From assembly GCA_022841475.1 (NCBI GenBank), contig JALHRJ010000010.1, positions 1 to 64,000 of the forward strand: a DNA stretch of 64,000 bases, written 5' to 3'. Source of the DNA: Cyclobacteriaceae bacterium (lineage in GTDB: Bacteria; Bacteroidota; Bacteroidia; Cytophagales; Cyclobacteriaceae). The translations under genes and the position numbers were made by a program. Below are positions 1-9,359 of the stretch, in pieces; position 1 is the stretch's first letter; each line of letters opens with the position of its first letter. The notes beneath the pieces are model-generated. The model did no database searches. It was not told where the DNA came from and worked only from the letters and a program-made list of their open reading frames with translations.

Positions 1-1095
1 AATCGTCAGCAGGATTTTTTTGTGACGCTCAATCAACGGGTTAATGCCCATTTTAAAAACAACAAAATTGAACGCACGGCAAATTCAGAAATGATAGTGA
101 AAACTATTTTTATGTTTTCGCTATATCTGATTCCTTATTTTCTTTTAATCGGAGGTATTACTGCCAACCCTTGGGTCATGCTCGGCCTATGCATGGTGAT
201 GGGTTTTGGCATGGCAGGAATTGGTCTCTCCATCATGCACGATGCCAACCATGGTGCGTATTCAAACAAACCATGGGTTAATAATTTGCTTGGACTTTCA
301 TTGAACTTAGTGGGAGGTCATGCTCTCAATTGGAAAGTGCAACACAACGTGCTGCATCATACCTACACAAATATTCACGATGTAGATGAAGATATCAGCC
401 CACGCGGAATCCTGCGTATGGCTCCCGAATCAAAATGGATACCGTTGCATAAATACCAACATTACTACGGCTGGTTTTTTTATGGTTTGATGACTCTGGT
501 ATGGGTGTTGGTAAAAGATTACGTGCGAATAATTAAATATCAACGCGAAGGCTTGATTAAAAAACAACGCACCTCGGCCGCTAAAGAATGGACGATTATG
601 CTAGCCACAAAAGCGGTCTATTTCACCTACATCCTTGCTGTGCCGATGTGGTTACTACCGGTTACGTTTGGTCAGGTTATTATTGGTTTTTTAGTCATGC
701 ATTACATTGCCGGTTTTATTTTAGCTATCATCTTTCAGCCCGCCCACGTAGTAGAAGGAACAGAATACCCCATGCCAGATGAACAAGGGAATCTTGAAAA
801 TAACTGGGCTATACATCAGCTTCACACCACCACCAATTTTGGCCATAAGGAAAAACTGTTCTCATGGTATGTGGGTGGTTTAAATTACCAGGTAGAACAT
901 CACCTATTTCCAAACATCTGCCATGTACATTATCGTGACATTGCAAAAATCGTTGAGCAAACTGCCAAAGAATTTAATCTGCCCTATAAATCAAAAGAGA
1001 CCTTCTTTGATGCAGTAGTCGCCCATGCGCGTCAATTAAAAATCTTAAGTGAAAAACCTGCTCACAAAACGAATCGTGTTGCCGTAGCCGCTTAA
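1..1095 (+). CDS. Membrane fatty acid (acyl-CoA/acyl-lipid) desaturase, 5' end outside window
   Basis: Integral-membrane di-iron desaturase that would introduce a double bond into membrane acyl chains. Counting from the GTG at 22, the three histidine boxes are visible: HDANH near residue 73, HNVLHH near 108, and QVEHH near 290 with HQLHTT near 265. Hydrophobic pairs lie at about 28-70 and 195-240. The frame is open from base 1 to the GTG (residues NRQQDFF), and the family normally has residues before this point, so the true start is upstream and the gene is partial. It converges on recO with a 17-bp gap. Family assignment is firm. Substrate and regiospecificity cannot be read; the boxes resemble the linoleoyl-CoA-desaturase-like group. 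Confidence 0.9.
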   Translation, partial: NRQQDFFVTLNQRVNAHFKNNKIERTANSEMIVKTIFMFSLYLIPYFLLIGGITANPWVMLGLCMVMGFGMAGIGLSIMHDANHGAYSNKPWVNNLLGLSLNLVGGHALNWKVQHNVLHHTYTNIHDVDEDISPRGILRMAPESKWIPLHKYQHYYGWFFYGLMTLVWVLVKDYVRIIKYQREGLIKKQRTSAAKEWTIMLATKAVYFTYILAVPMWLLPVTFGQVIIGFLVMHYIAGFILAIIFQPAHVVEGTEYPMPDEQGNLENNWAIHQLHTTTNFGHKEKLFSWYVGGLNYQVEHHLFPNICHVHYRDIAKIVEQTAKEFNLPYKSKETFFDAVVAHARQLKILSEKPAHKTNRVAVAA

Positions 1096-1112
1096 GCGAA
1101 TAACTTAGCTCG

Positions 1113-1778
1113 TTATTGTAATATCTCCTTGAGTACAGGTAAGGATTTCATCTCAGAGAGATTATCGACATGGTTTGCATAGAAGCGAAGCAGACTTGTA
1201 AGCAAGATGTGTCTTTGATTATAGGTTATTGAAATAGGCGTTGTATAATCTGCCAACAGCAAAAGTTTAAGGACTTCCTCATCTTCTTTATTCATCCAAT
1301 GTCCACCCATCACCTCCTCGGTTAAGTTAGGACCAAACCCTAAATGTTTACTCAAACCCAACAAAAAAAGTAAGTGAAAGTTTTCAGGCTTTTCCTGGCT
1401 ATCTAATTCCATCAAAGAATTAGCGATAAAATCATAGATCTCGGTGGTGTGACTTTGTTCTTTCACCGCCTTATTCAATAATTCGTTAATAAACATTGCA
1501 ATGGCAGATTTCCGGATCTCATGCGTGAGTGTTTGATATGGAAAGTAGCATTTCACTTCTTTGATGCGGAGAATATTTGCATTCTCTTTATGGTACACAA
1601 CCAAATCCAATAATGTGAGAGGCTGGAAGAGTGCAATCTTACTTCGCTTAGAACTACTGCGCACTCCGTTAACCATATAACTCTGTAACCCGAACAGCTC
1701 CGTGAAGATGTTAACAATGATGGAAGTTTCACCATACTTGGTAAATCTGAATACTATTCCTTTGGTTTTATGTAGCAC
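1113..1778 (-). CDS. recO: DNA repair protein RecO
   Basis: Recombination mediator that works with RecR to load RecA on SSB-coated DNA in the RecFOR pathway. The 221-aa product begins MLHKTKGIVFRFTKYGETS, the typical OB-fold start of RecO, with the conserved stretch around VNGVRSSSKRSK near 37-48, and then a helical C-terminal part. No zinc-binding cysteine cluster is visible in the C-terminal part; only one cysteine is seen in the protein. The ATG directly abuts the tdk stop codon with no spacer, so the two are probably cotranscribed and translationally coupled. Length fits the family. Confidence 0.9.
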   Translation of the reverse strand: MLHKTKGIVFRFTKYGETSIIVNIFTELFGLQSYMVNGVRSSSKRSKIALFQPLTLLDLVVYHKENANILRIKEVKCYFPYQTLTHEIRKSAIAMFINELLNKAVKEQSHTTEIYDFIANSLMELDSQEKPENFHLLFLLGLSKHLGFGPNLTEEVMGGHWMNKEDEEVLKLLLLADYTTPISITYNQRHILLTSLLRFYANHVDNLSEMKSLPVLKEILQ

Positions 1779-2375
1779 TTAGTCCTTGCGTTTTTTCAAA
1801 TCAGCAAAAAAAGCCTGCCGGCTTCGGGCTTCATACGCGTCCTTTTCACCCAGCAAGACTTGCGAATCTTTGGCGCTGAGTCGAAAAGAGAATGAGGCTA
1901 ATTCGCCTGTGGCTGCACAGATCGCATGCACCTTGGTAACAAACTCAGCTACCGCTAACAAGTTCGGCATCGGACCGAACGGGTTTCCTTCGTAGTCCAT
2001 ATCCAGACCTGCCACAATCACGCGTTTACCACTATTGGCAAGCGTATTGCAAACTTCAACAATAGCATCATCAAAAAACTGCGCTTCATCAATGCCCACC
2101 ACATCACAATCACCTGCCAACAGAATTATGTCATTGGCAAAGTTGACCGGGGTCGACCGAATTTCACGTTCACTATGCGAGACAATTTTCTGATCGTGGT
2201 AGCGGGTATCAATAGTAGGTTTAAAGATCTCCACCTTCTGTTTGGCAATGAGCGCCCGATTTAACCTACGGATCAACTCTTCTGTCTTTCCTGAAAACAT
2301 ACAACCACAGATCACTTCAATCCATCCGCTTTTGCCCGGACGGTTGCTTCTGCCTAGTTGAGGTTCAATAAACAT
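1779..2375 (-). CDS. tdk: Thymidine kinase (type II)
   Basis: ATP-dependent phosphorylation of thymidine to dTMP in nucleoside salvage. The P-loop GCMFSGKT is at residues 24-31, the DEAQFF segment with the catalytic Glu at 96-101, and the lasso region with YEARSR near 181-186. Type II kinases of bacteria usually carry a structural zinc held by two CxxC pairs. Here only C153 remains. The other three positions read T156, S185 and A188, so the zinc site appears lost. Length of 198 aa is normal. The gene lies between a ferredoxin gene and recO on the same strand. Confidence 0.93.
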   Translation of the reverse strand: MFIEPQLGRSNRPGKSGWIEVICGCMFSGKTEELIRRLNRALIAKQKVEIFKPTIDTRYHDQKIVSHSEREIRSTPVNFANDIILLAGDCDVVGIDEAQFFDDAIVEVCNTLANSGKRVIVAGLDMDYEGNPFGPMPNLLAVAEFVTKVHAICAATGELASFSFRLSAKDSQVLLGEKDAYEARSRQAFFADLKKRKD

Positions 2376-2423
2376 AACGCAATTTAAAATTTAGTATTCG
2401 GCAAATCAGCTACCTATAAGGGC

Positions 2424-2744
2424 TTAATCCGAGTACCTCATGTGAGGCAGTTTCGTTTCGGCCGGTACCCGAATCCTGCAGGACCCCAGGACTGATGCTT
2501 GGCAAGCCAAACGCTCATTATCCGCTAATTCACCTTTCTTAAAATAGTTTAATTCTGGACCCGACCGTGGTGACAGATGATCCCAGCCTTCTTCAACAAT
2601 CATCTTGCAGGTGGTGCACCGGCCCTTGCCGCCACAGGCATGCATCCAATCTATATAATTGGATTGAAGTACCTTCAAAACAGAAGCTTGTCCCCTAGAC
2701 CAGACCTCTTTTTGCCCCAAATTTTCAATTACTATCTTTACCAT
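2424..2744 (-). CDS. 2Fe-2S ferredoxin
   Basis: Small electron carrier with a [2Fe-2S] cluster. From the chosen ATG at 2744 the ligands are C37, C43, C46 and C81 in the pattern Cx5Cx2C...C, which matches the adrenodoxin/Isc-type spacing rather than the plant type. The frame extends four codons further to a TTG at 2756, but the ATG followed by VKIVIENLG gives the normal beta-grasp start. It is upstream of tdk on the same strand with a 48-bp gap, and divergent from the 331-aa gene with only 55 bp between the starts. Its redox partner is unknown. Confidence 0.88.
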   Translation of the reverse strand: MVKIVIENLGQKEVWSRGQASVLKVLQSNYIDWMHACGGKGRCTTCKMIVEEGWDHLSPRSGPELNYFKKGELADNERLACQASVLGSCRIRVPAETKLPHMRYSD

Positions 2745-2799
2745 ATTAACCAACAAACCAGATTGAGTTGGATTAACAAGAATACAAAAATATTAACTC

Positions 2800-3795
2800 A
2801 TGGACGAAAAGATTAATCTGAAGGCGGTCGACAACTATGCAATTCAATATGCCAATCAAATGGCTGATTCATTCTTTTCAAAGAAAGAAAAAATAACCGG
2901 ACCTGAAATTCTTTCGTTGTGCGAAGTGAAGCAGGTGAATCTGTTTGTCATCAACGATTTATTAAGCGCCTGGAAACAGGAAAGTCAAAAACTGAAAAGT
3001 CCGTTCTTCGATTATGAAGCTAAACCAGTGGCCGAAGCATTGGCCCAATTTCAAAACACGTTAAGCAATCACATCCTAATCCGAAAAGCTGATTTTTTAC
3101 CGCTACTAAAAAAGGGGGTGAGTCAAACGTTATATCTGATTCTGGCTCCGTATGATTTTTATGCTGAAAAATTGGATGAAAAGGGTAACGAATTTATTAA
3201 GACTTCAGACCTAAAGAATAAAGTAAAGTACATCAAAATCAATCGTGCTCCGCTCGAAAAGTTGGTGACACATCTTGAAGCGAAAAAATCTGAATCCATC
3301 TCCGGGAAAGAAGCCTTTGCATTGCTGGATCACATTCTGGAAGAGGTGAGTTTTACACCCGAAGATTTTGAACCTTACCTTACACACTTCAACAGCGTGG
3401 TGCCTATAACTGTTGATAAATTCTTTGATGTCAAAACCCCCGCTCCTATATCAAAACCAGCACCCATCATTACTCCTGTAGTAAAACCAGAACCAAAAGT
3501 TGTAACAACCGTTGCCTCGCAACCAGCAGAAAGTAAACCTACGTTAGCTGATAATCTGGCTAAACAAAAAGTGACACGACTCAAGGAAAGTCTTACGATC
3601 AATCAAAAATTCATGTTCACCAAGATATTGTTTCATGGTGATTTTGAAATTTTTTCAGAAGCAATTGACAAACTGGATCGGTTTGATTCACTGGCCCAAG
3701 CCCAGCGCTTTCTGGAAGAGGGATATCCTGATTGGGATAGAGAGAGCGAAGAGTACGAAGAGTTTATAGAAATTGTACAGAATCGATTTAACTGA
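2800..3795 (+). CDS. Conserved hypothetical protein with proline-rich linker and acidic C-terminal domain
   Basis: 331 aa, no signal peptide and no membrane segment, so probably cytoplasmic. Three parts are visible: an N-terminal helical domain (about 1-200), a Pro/Ala/Lys/Val-rich linker (about 207-250), and a compact C-terminal domain (about 255-331) with the motif LTINQKFMFTKILF and an acidic tail ending EEFIEIVQNRF. I recall the C-terminal segment as recurring in Bacteroidota hypothetical proteins but know no function. It is divergent from the ferredoxin gene and converges on rodA with an 11-bp gap. Coding status is secure from the long open frame and normal composition. Confidence 0.8.
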   Translation: MDEKINLKAVDNYAIQYANQMADSFFSKKEKITGPEILSLCEVKQVNLFVINDLLSAWKQESQKLKSPFFDYEAKPVAEALAQFQNTLSNHILIRKADFLPLLKKGVSQTLYLILAPYDFYAEKLDEKGNEFIKTSDLKNKVKYIKINRAPLEKLVTHLEAKKSESISGKEAFALLDHILEEVSFTPEDFEPYLTHFNSVVPITVDKFFDVKTPAPISKPAPIITPVVKPEPKVVTTVASQPAESKPTLADNLAKQKVTRLKESLTINQKFMFTKILFHGDFEIFSEAIDKLDRFDSLAQAQRFLEEGYPDWDRESEEYEEFIEIVQNRFN

Positions 3796-3806
3796 ATCCT
3801 ACCGAA

Positions 3807-5081
3807 TTAAATTCGCTGCAAAACCTGGCTTCTGTGCGCATCCAGTTTTAACAGAATAAAAAGTAAAATAGTAAAACTCCAGAGCGAGGACCCACCGTAA
3901 CTAAAGAAGGGCAGTGGAATTCCGATTACCGGAAACAGTCCAATTGTCATTCCAATATTCACTGCAAAGTGAAAGAAAAAAATACTGGCAACACTATAAC
4001 CATAGGCACGGGCAAACCGATTCTTTTGTCGCTCCGCTATAAAGATAACCCGCATCAAAAGAGTCATAAACAATGTAATAACCGTCAGGCTACCAAACCA
4101 TCCATGTTCCTCTCCGATAGTGCAAAAAATAAAATCAGTACTTTGTTCTGGCACAAAGTCAAATTTAGTTTGTGTGCCTTTTAAAAAACCCTTGCCCATA
4201 AAACCTCCGCTACCAATAGCAATCTTTGACTGAGTGACATTCCAGTTGATGCCCATGGGATCAAAATTTGGATTCACCAGAGCCTCAAGTCGTTTCTTAT
4301 GACGAACGGGCAATACGTTGTTAATCACATAATCAAAACTCTGAATGGTAAGTATAATAATCAGTGCACCGACACTCAATGGTAAAATTCTCTTTACTGT
4401 GCGCTTACCGAAGAATACAACAATTGCAAGGACAAGCACAATGGCGCCATACAAATACCATTGATTTTCAACGATTAATGTGAGTATGGCAATGAAGGCC
4501 ATAGAAACTCCAACGATAAGAAGGAAGGGAGACATCCCTTCGCGATAAAAGACTAAGAGAAAAGATGTAAACACGATGGCCGTTCCAAAGTCTTTCTGCA
4601 GAAGAATAAGCGCCATAGGCACCACAATCATAGCGAGAAGAATCGCCTGGCTGCGAAGATTATCCATTTTAAAACCCACCGATCCAATAATCTTAGCGAC
4701 CACCAGCGCGGTTGCAAATTTTGCAAACTCAGAAGGTTGAAGACTAAATGCGCCAAATCCGATCCACGACTTGTTGCCGCCTACCTCTTTACCGATTACA
4801 GGCACCAGCAAAAGCATAAACAATACAACCCCATAAATGAGATAAGCAAACGTTTCATAGAAACGCATGTCCACAATGATGATCGCGAGAATAATAATGA
4901 ATGATGCGGCAATGAAAAGCAGCTGGCGACCCGAGTTGAGTGAAAGATCCCAGATATTTTGAACCGCGTTCGCATCATAGACAACCGCATAAATATTGAT
5001 CCAACCCAACGACACAAGCAAGATGTATAACATCACGGTTACCCAATCCAACTTGCCCGATATGTCCGCTTCGTTCCTCAT
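3807..5081 (-). CDS. rodA: Rod shape-determining protein RodA (SEDS glycosyltransferase)
   Basis: Polytopic peptidoglycan polymerase of the elongasome that works with the class B PBP encoded just upstream. The 424-aa product has about ten hydrophobic helices. It carries SEDS signatures: the GGNKSWIGFGAFSLQPSEFAK loop near 100-120, and PFFSYGGSS near the C-terminus. Its ATG overlaps the mrdA stop by 4 bp (5078-5081), indicating translational coupling. It is the last gene of the leftward purH-mre-mrdA-rodA string and converges on the 331-aa gene. Confidence 0.95.
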   Translation of the reverse strand: MRNEADISGKLDWVTVMLYILLVSLGWINIYAVVYDANAVQNIWDLSLNSGRQLLFIAASFIIILAIIIVDMRFYETFAYLIYGVVLFMLLLVPVIGKEVGGNKSWIGFGAFSLQPSEFAKFATALVVAKIIGSVGFKMDNLRSQAILLAMIVVPMALILLQKDFGTAIVFTSFLLVFYREGMSPFLLIVGVSMAFIAILTLIVENQWYLYGAIVLVLAIVVFFGKRTVKRILPLSVGALIIILTIQSFDYVINNVLPVRHKKRLEALVNPNFDPMGINWNVTQSKIAIGSGGFMGKGFLKGTQTKFDFVPEQSTDFIFCTIGEEHGWFGSLTVITLFMTLLMRVIFIAERQKNRFARAYGYSVASIFFFHFAVNIGMTIGLFPVIGIPLPFFSYGGSSLWSFTILLFILLKLDAHRSQVLQRI

Positions 5082-6892
5082 TCAAATTTATTATTCAATA
5101 CATACTGTTCAATATGAGGCCGCTTGGTTTGACCAAACAGATATTTTTCAATCATTAAACTCGCAATAGAGGCAGCAGCACGTGCCCCTTGCCCAGCATC
5201 CTCCACATAAACAGAGATGGCAATTTTAGGATTATCGCGCGGAGCAAAAGCAATGAATACTGAGTGATCAAAAAGTGGGGGTGCATTTTGAACGGTACCC
5301 GTTTTACCACATACAATTACATCTGCCAGCTTTGCCCGGTATTGTCCCGTGCCTTCTTCTACAACTTTCTGCATAGCATCTACGGCAACAATAAAGTAGG
5401 ACGAGTCAATCGTGGTGTAATGTCGTTCCTGATATTGTGGCAATGGTTTTCCATTCTCGCCAATAGCCTTTACAAGATGAGGAGTATAATAATGGCCACG
5501 GTTAGCAATAATGGCAGCAAAGTTTGCCATCTGGATCGGTACCACGAGGTTTTCTCCTTCACCGATGGCAAGTGAATAAATGTTAGAGAACTTCCAGGCC
5601 TGACTTCTATAAGCACGATCATAGTATTCAGGAGTTGGCACCAGGCCTTCCTTTTCGTTCGGTAAGTCTATTCCTAATTTTTTTCCAAAGCCGAAACTCA
5701 TGATGTGTTTATTCCATTCGGCAAGGCCAACACGCGTGTCGCCAAAAGGATCATCTACAACACCTTGATTCAACATTCTTCTTAGTACGTTATGAAAATA
5801 AGGGTTACAGGAATTTGCAATCGCTCCGCGAAGGTCTTCATTCGTGTGGGCACCATGACAATTAATAATCGATCGATCGCATCGAATCCTTGTATCGGGG
5901 GTAATCACTTTCTCTTGTAAGGCCGTCATCGCCTGGGCAATTTTAAAAATTGAACCGGGCCGGTATTGAGCCATGAGCGGGCGATTGAAAAGTGGTTTTA
6001 ATGTATCGTTACTGATCAGTTTAAAATTGGAACTGTAATTTCTTCCCGTCAGTAAATTAGGATCATAGGAAGGACCTGAAACGAGAGAGAGTATCTCACC
6101 GGATGCAGGCTCGATAGCTACGATACTACCCGCTTTGCCTTCCATCAAAAATTCTCCGTACTGTTGCAGGTCAATGTCAATACCTGTAATTAAATTTTGG
6201 CCAGGAACAGACAGTGTATCATATTCTCCGCCTTTGAAAGACCCCTTCTCAATTCCTTTTACATTGCGAAGTTTAAATCGAACTCCACGCTTACCGCGCA
6301 GTTGCTCCTCATAAAATGCTTCAATCCCACTTTGTCCGACATAATCACCTTGCTTATAAATTTTTGATTCATCCCTAGCCAGGTTATCCTTGCTGATTTC
6401 ACTTACATAACCCAACGCATTCGCTAATGAGGGAGCACCATACGAGCGGGTAGTTCTTGCCTGCACATAGAATCCAGGAAACTCATCAAGATGATCTTGC
6501 ACTTTGGCAAAATCAATACTCGATAACTGGTTCATGAAAAGTGTGGGCTTGTAAGGTGAATATTCCTTTCGGGCTTTCATTTCCTTAAAGCGCTTGCGTA
6601 ATTCTTCCTGTGAAATTTCAAACACCGCACAGAATTTCGCTGAATCAAATTTCTTTACATCCTTTATAATCACCTCCAGATCATACTCCGGGCTGTTGAA
6701 TGCAATTAATTTTTTATTCCGATCGTAGATCAGACCCCTGGAAGGATACTCCACCTGACGCAAAATCGCATTTCCATCAGCTAGCTCAGCATACCGATTA
6801 TCAAGCACTTGTATGAAGAACAGCTTAATCAGAAAGATGACTCCGACCAAAATAAAAACAAATTGCAATATTTCTTTTCGGCCCTGGTTCAT
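5078..6892 (-). CDS. mrdA: Penicillin-binding protein 2 (class B transpeptidase)
   Basis: Elongasome DD-transpeptidase that cross-links lateral-wall peptidoglycan. 604 aa: a short cytoplasmic tail, a membrane anchor at about 9-29, a dimerisation region, then the transpeptidase domain with the active-site SxxK (S314, K317 in RPGSIFK), SCN at 361-363 and KTG at 530-532. All three motifs are intact. It overlaps mreD upstream by 4 bp and rodA downstream by 4 bp, as expected for a RodA/PBP2 pair. Confidence 0.95.
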   Translation of the reverse strand: MNQGRKEILQFVFILVGVIFLIKLFFIQVLDNRYAELADGNAILRQVEYPSRGLIYDRNKKLIAFNSPEYDLEVIIKDVKKFDSAKFCAVFEISQEELRKRFKEMKARKEYSPYKPTLFMNQLSSIDFAKVQDHLDEFPGFYVQARTTRSYGAPSLANALGYVSEISKDNLARDESKIYKQGDYVGQSGIEAFYEEQLRGKRGVRFKLRNVKGIEKGSFKGGEYDTLSVPGQNLITGIDIDLQQYGEFLMEGKAGSIVAIEPASGEILSLVSGPSYDPNLLTGRNYSSNFKLISNDTLKPLFNRPLMAQYRPGSIFKIAQAMTALQEKVITPDTRIRCDRSIINCHGAHTNEDLRGAIANSCNPYFHNVLRRMLNQGVVDDPFGDTRVGLAEWNKHIMSFGFGKKLGIDLPNEKEGLVPTPEYYDRAYRSQAWKFSNIYSLAIGEGENLVVPIQMANFAAIIANRGHYYTPHLVKAIGENGKPLPQYQERHYTTIDSSYFIVAVDAMQKVVEEGTGQYRAKLADVIVCGKTGTVQNAPPLFDHSVFIAFAPRDNPKIAISVYVEDAGQGARAAASIASLMIEKYLFGQTKRPHIEQYVLNNKFE

Positions 6893-7404
6893 GACCGTCT
6901 GCGTTGAGGAGATAAATACTGTAGTATGATAATGACAGACATTGTAAACAGTAAACTACCAACCACCTTTAACATGGTGTACCAAAACAAAGTGAAACCG
7001 GAGGCTTCAACAAAAAACAAAACGAGATGATGAATAAATACCATAGGTAGCGTGTACACTAAAAACCATTGCAATCCATTAACCATCAAGGAAGTCGAGG
7101 AGCTTGAATCATACCCTCCTTGTGGAGTAATCGTGGCAATCCAGTAATTTCTAAGATAGGCAACCAACACGGTGGCGAGTGCATGAAGGCCCATGCTATC
7201 ATAAAAAATATCTATAGTGAATCCTACCACAAAACCAATAAACATTAAAATCAATGAATTGAGTTCAATGGGGAGCAAGAGTATAAAGGCGATGTATAAA
7301 AAACAGAACGCAGAGTTAAACAGCACCAGATTTCTCAGGACGAGTACTTGCACAAGTACGTAGAGGAAGAATAATATAAACTGTATAACGCCCGAGCGAT
7401 TCAT
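6889..7404 (-). CDS. mreD: Rod shape-determining protein MreD
   Basis: Small inner-membrane subunit of the Mre elongasome. 171 aa with about five hydrophobic segments. The sequence itself is poorly conserved in this family, so the call rests on size, topology and position between mreC and mrdA. The ATG overlaps the mreC stop by 4 bp and the stop overlaps the mrdA start by 4 bp. Confidence 0.88.
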   Translation of the reverse strand: MNRSGVIQFILFFLYVLVQVLVLRNLVLFNSAFCFLYIAFILLLPIELNSLILMFIGFVVGFTIDIFYDSMGLHALATVLVAYLRNYWIATITPQGGYDSSSSTSLMVNGLQWFLVYTLPMVFIHHLVLFFVEASGFTLFWYTMLKVVGSLLFTMSVIIILQYLSPQRRRS

Positions 7405-8237
7405 TTTGTATCTCCCATGGTTATGTGTTCCAGCGAATCCTTTTCACTTTTTAAGCGGCTCTTTACAACTTCAACAAAAGCAAGTCGGCCGAAATCCTGT
7501 GATAATTCAACTTTAATATCCCAGAAAGGAGTTTCCTCCTTTAAATTTACCTCCCGGATAATCCCCACCAGAATACCTTCCGGAAATACGGCATTGAATC
7601 CGGATGTCACTACCGAGTCTCCGATAACCGGTTGTGCATGACGAGGAATAAACAATAGGTTGGAGTAACGCATGTTGAGTCCATCCCACCGCACAGAACC
7701 CAATTGATTCGTTCTCTTAATAACGCTGGAAACCTGCTCATCGACATTGAGCAATGAGATCAACACTGCATAGTGTTCAGAAACTGATTTCACTTTTCCA
7801 ACGGCACCTGCATCGCTAACAGCAGCCATGCCAGGTGCGATACCATCTGCCGAACCTTTATTGATCGTAATAAAGTTTTTGTACAGGTTCGTTGAATTAG
7901 CAACTACCTTGGCGCTAACGTACTCGAACTGATTTATCCTTGCCGAATCTATGTGAGTACGAATGCTATCCCCAATCAATTGGTTTCTCTTCTCTAATTC
8001 GGTGCGCAACCGGGCATTTTCGTAAGCGAGATTTTCATTGATTGTACGCAAAGAAAAGTATTCCCTGGTTCCTTGCGAGAACCCAAGAATGTTTGCCGCC
8101 AGCCGATTAGAGGAATTGAAGTATTTGGTGCTCTGATATTGATTATTTTCAATAATCAACCACGCGCACAACAACTCCAGAAATAAGAAAGTAAAAAAGG
8201 CCCGATACTCGTAAATAAAATTTAAGAGTCGCTCCAT
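7401..8237 (-). CDS. mreC: Rod shape-determining protein MreC
   Basis: Periplasmic scaffold that activates PBP2-RodA. 278 aa: an N-terminal membrane anchor at about 11-28, a coiled-coil stretch with NENLAYENARLRTELEKRN near 67-85, and then the beta-barrel pair containing the family motif INKGSADGIAPGMAAVSDAG near 125-145. It starts 4 bp after the mreB stop and overlaps mreD by 4 bp. Confidence 0.93.
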   Translation of the reverse strand: MERLLNFIYEYRAFFTFLFLELLCAWLIIENNQYQSTKYFNSSNRLAANILGFSQGTREYFSLRTINENLAYENARLRTELEKRNQLIGDSIRTHIDSARINQFEYVSAKVVANSTNLYKNFITINKGSADGIAPGMAAVSDAGAVGKVKSVSEHYAVLISLLNVDEQVSSVIKRTNQLGSVRWDGLNMRYSNLLFIPRHAQPVIGDSVVTSGFNAVFPEGILVGIIREVNLKEETPFWDIKVELSQDFGRLAFVEVVKSRLKSEKDSLEHITMGDTK

Positions 8238-8241
8238 CCAT

Positions 8242-9267
8242 TTAGGTCATCAATATCTTTCTGAAGTGCTCCAGATTCTTCAACGTAGCTCCCGTACCTC
8301 TCACAACCGCGCGGAGCGGATCATCTGCCACGTGAATGGGTAATTTCGTTTTCAGAGAAAGTCGCTTGTCTAATCCACGAAGCATGGCACCGCCTCCGGT
8401 TAAATAAATTCCCTGCTCATAGATATCAGCAGAAAGCTCGGGTGGTGAAAGCTCAAGCGCTTTGAGCACAGCCTCTTCCAGTTTTGAAATGGATTTGTCA
8501 AGCGCAAAGGCAACTTCAGAATAAGAAATCTTAATAGTCTTGGGTATGCCTGTCATCAGATCGCGACCCCGGATTTCATAATCATCCGGACCGTCATCTA
8601 ACTCGGTAAGTGCAGAGCCTACTTCAATCTTTACTCGCTCTGCCGAGCGCTCACCGATCAACAGGTTATGTTGCCTGCGCATATAATCCAGAATATCGCG
8701 GTTGAATGTATCTCCGGCTATTCGAATGGATTGGTCGCACACAATACCTGACAAAGCAATAACGGCTATATCTGTAGTACCACCACCAATATCAACAATC
8801 ATATTACCTACAGGCTGCTCAATATCAATTCCAATTCCAATGGCAGCAGCTATTGGTTCGTGAATCATATAAACTTCCTTAGCATTGGCATGTTCAGCTG
8901 AATCGCGCACGGCACGTTTCTCAACTTCTGTAATAGCAGAAGGAATACAAATCACCATCCGCAAAGAAGGTGGAAAAAGTCTGCGGCCTGTGTCGATCAT
9001 TTTGATCATGCCGCGGATCATCATCTCTGCTGCATGGAAATCAGCTATAACTCCTTCTTTGAGTGGTCGAATTGTCTTAATGTTATCGTGTGTTTTCTCA
9101 TGCATTTGCATGGCTTCGCGACCAATGGCAAGTACCTTACCGGTAGCACGGTCTAAGGCAATAATAGACGGTTCATCGACAACAACTTTGTCTTTGTGAA
9201 TGATCAGTGTATTGGCTGTTCCCAGGTCGATGGCTATGTCCTGAGTAAAGAAATCAAAAAGTCCCAT
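8242..9267 (-). CDS. mreB: Rod shape-determining protein MreB (actin homologue)
   Basis: ATP-binding cytoskeletal protein that guides lateral wall synthesis. 341 aa with the phosphate-1 loop DLGTANT near 14-20, the phosphate-2 region GNMIVDIGGGTTDIAVIAL near 154-172, and the adenosine motif TGGGAMLRGL near 290-299. It is highly conserved and complete. The 92-bp gap to purH is the widest in this operon and could hold a separate promoter. I did not find a convincing full promoter there. Confidence 0.97.
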   Translation of the reverse strand: MGLFDFFTQDIAIDLGTANTLIIHKDKVVVDEPSIIALDRATGKVLAIGREAMQMHEKTHDNIKTIRPLKEGVIADFHAAEMMIRGMIKMIDTGRRLFPPSLRMVICIPSAITEVEKRAVRDSAEHANAKEVYMIHEPIAAAIGIGIDIEQPVGNMIVDIGGGTTDIAVIALSGIVCDQSIRIAGDTFNRDILDYMRRQHNLLIGERSAERVKIEVGSALTELDDGPDDYEIRGRDLMTGIPKTIKISYSEVAFALDKSISKLEEAVLKALELSPPELSADIYEQGIYLTGGGAMLRGLDKRLSLKTKLPIHVADDPLRAVVRGTGATLKNLEHFRKILMT

Positions 9268-9359
9268 TCGTTCCGGAAGGTTAAAAAGTTACAAAGGCCG
9301 AAATTACAGAAATATTCCGGTGAATTTTAAAGGTAAACAGTCGAAAAACTTACAGTGTA

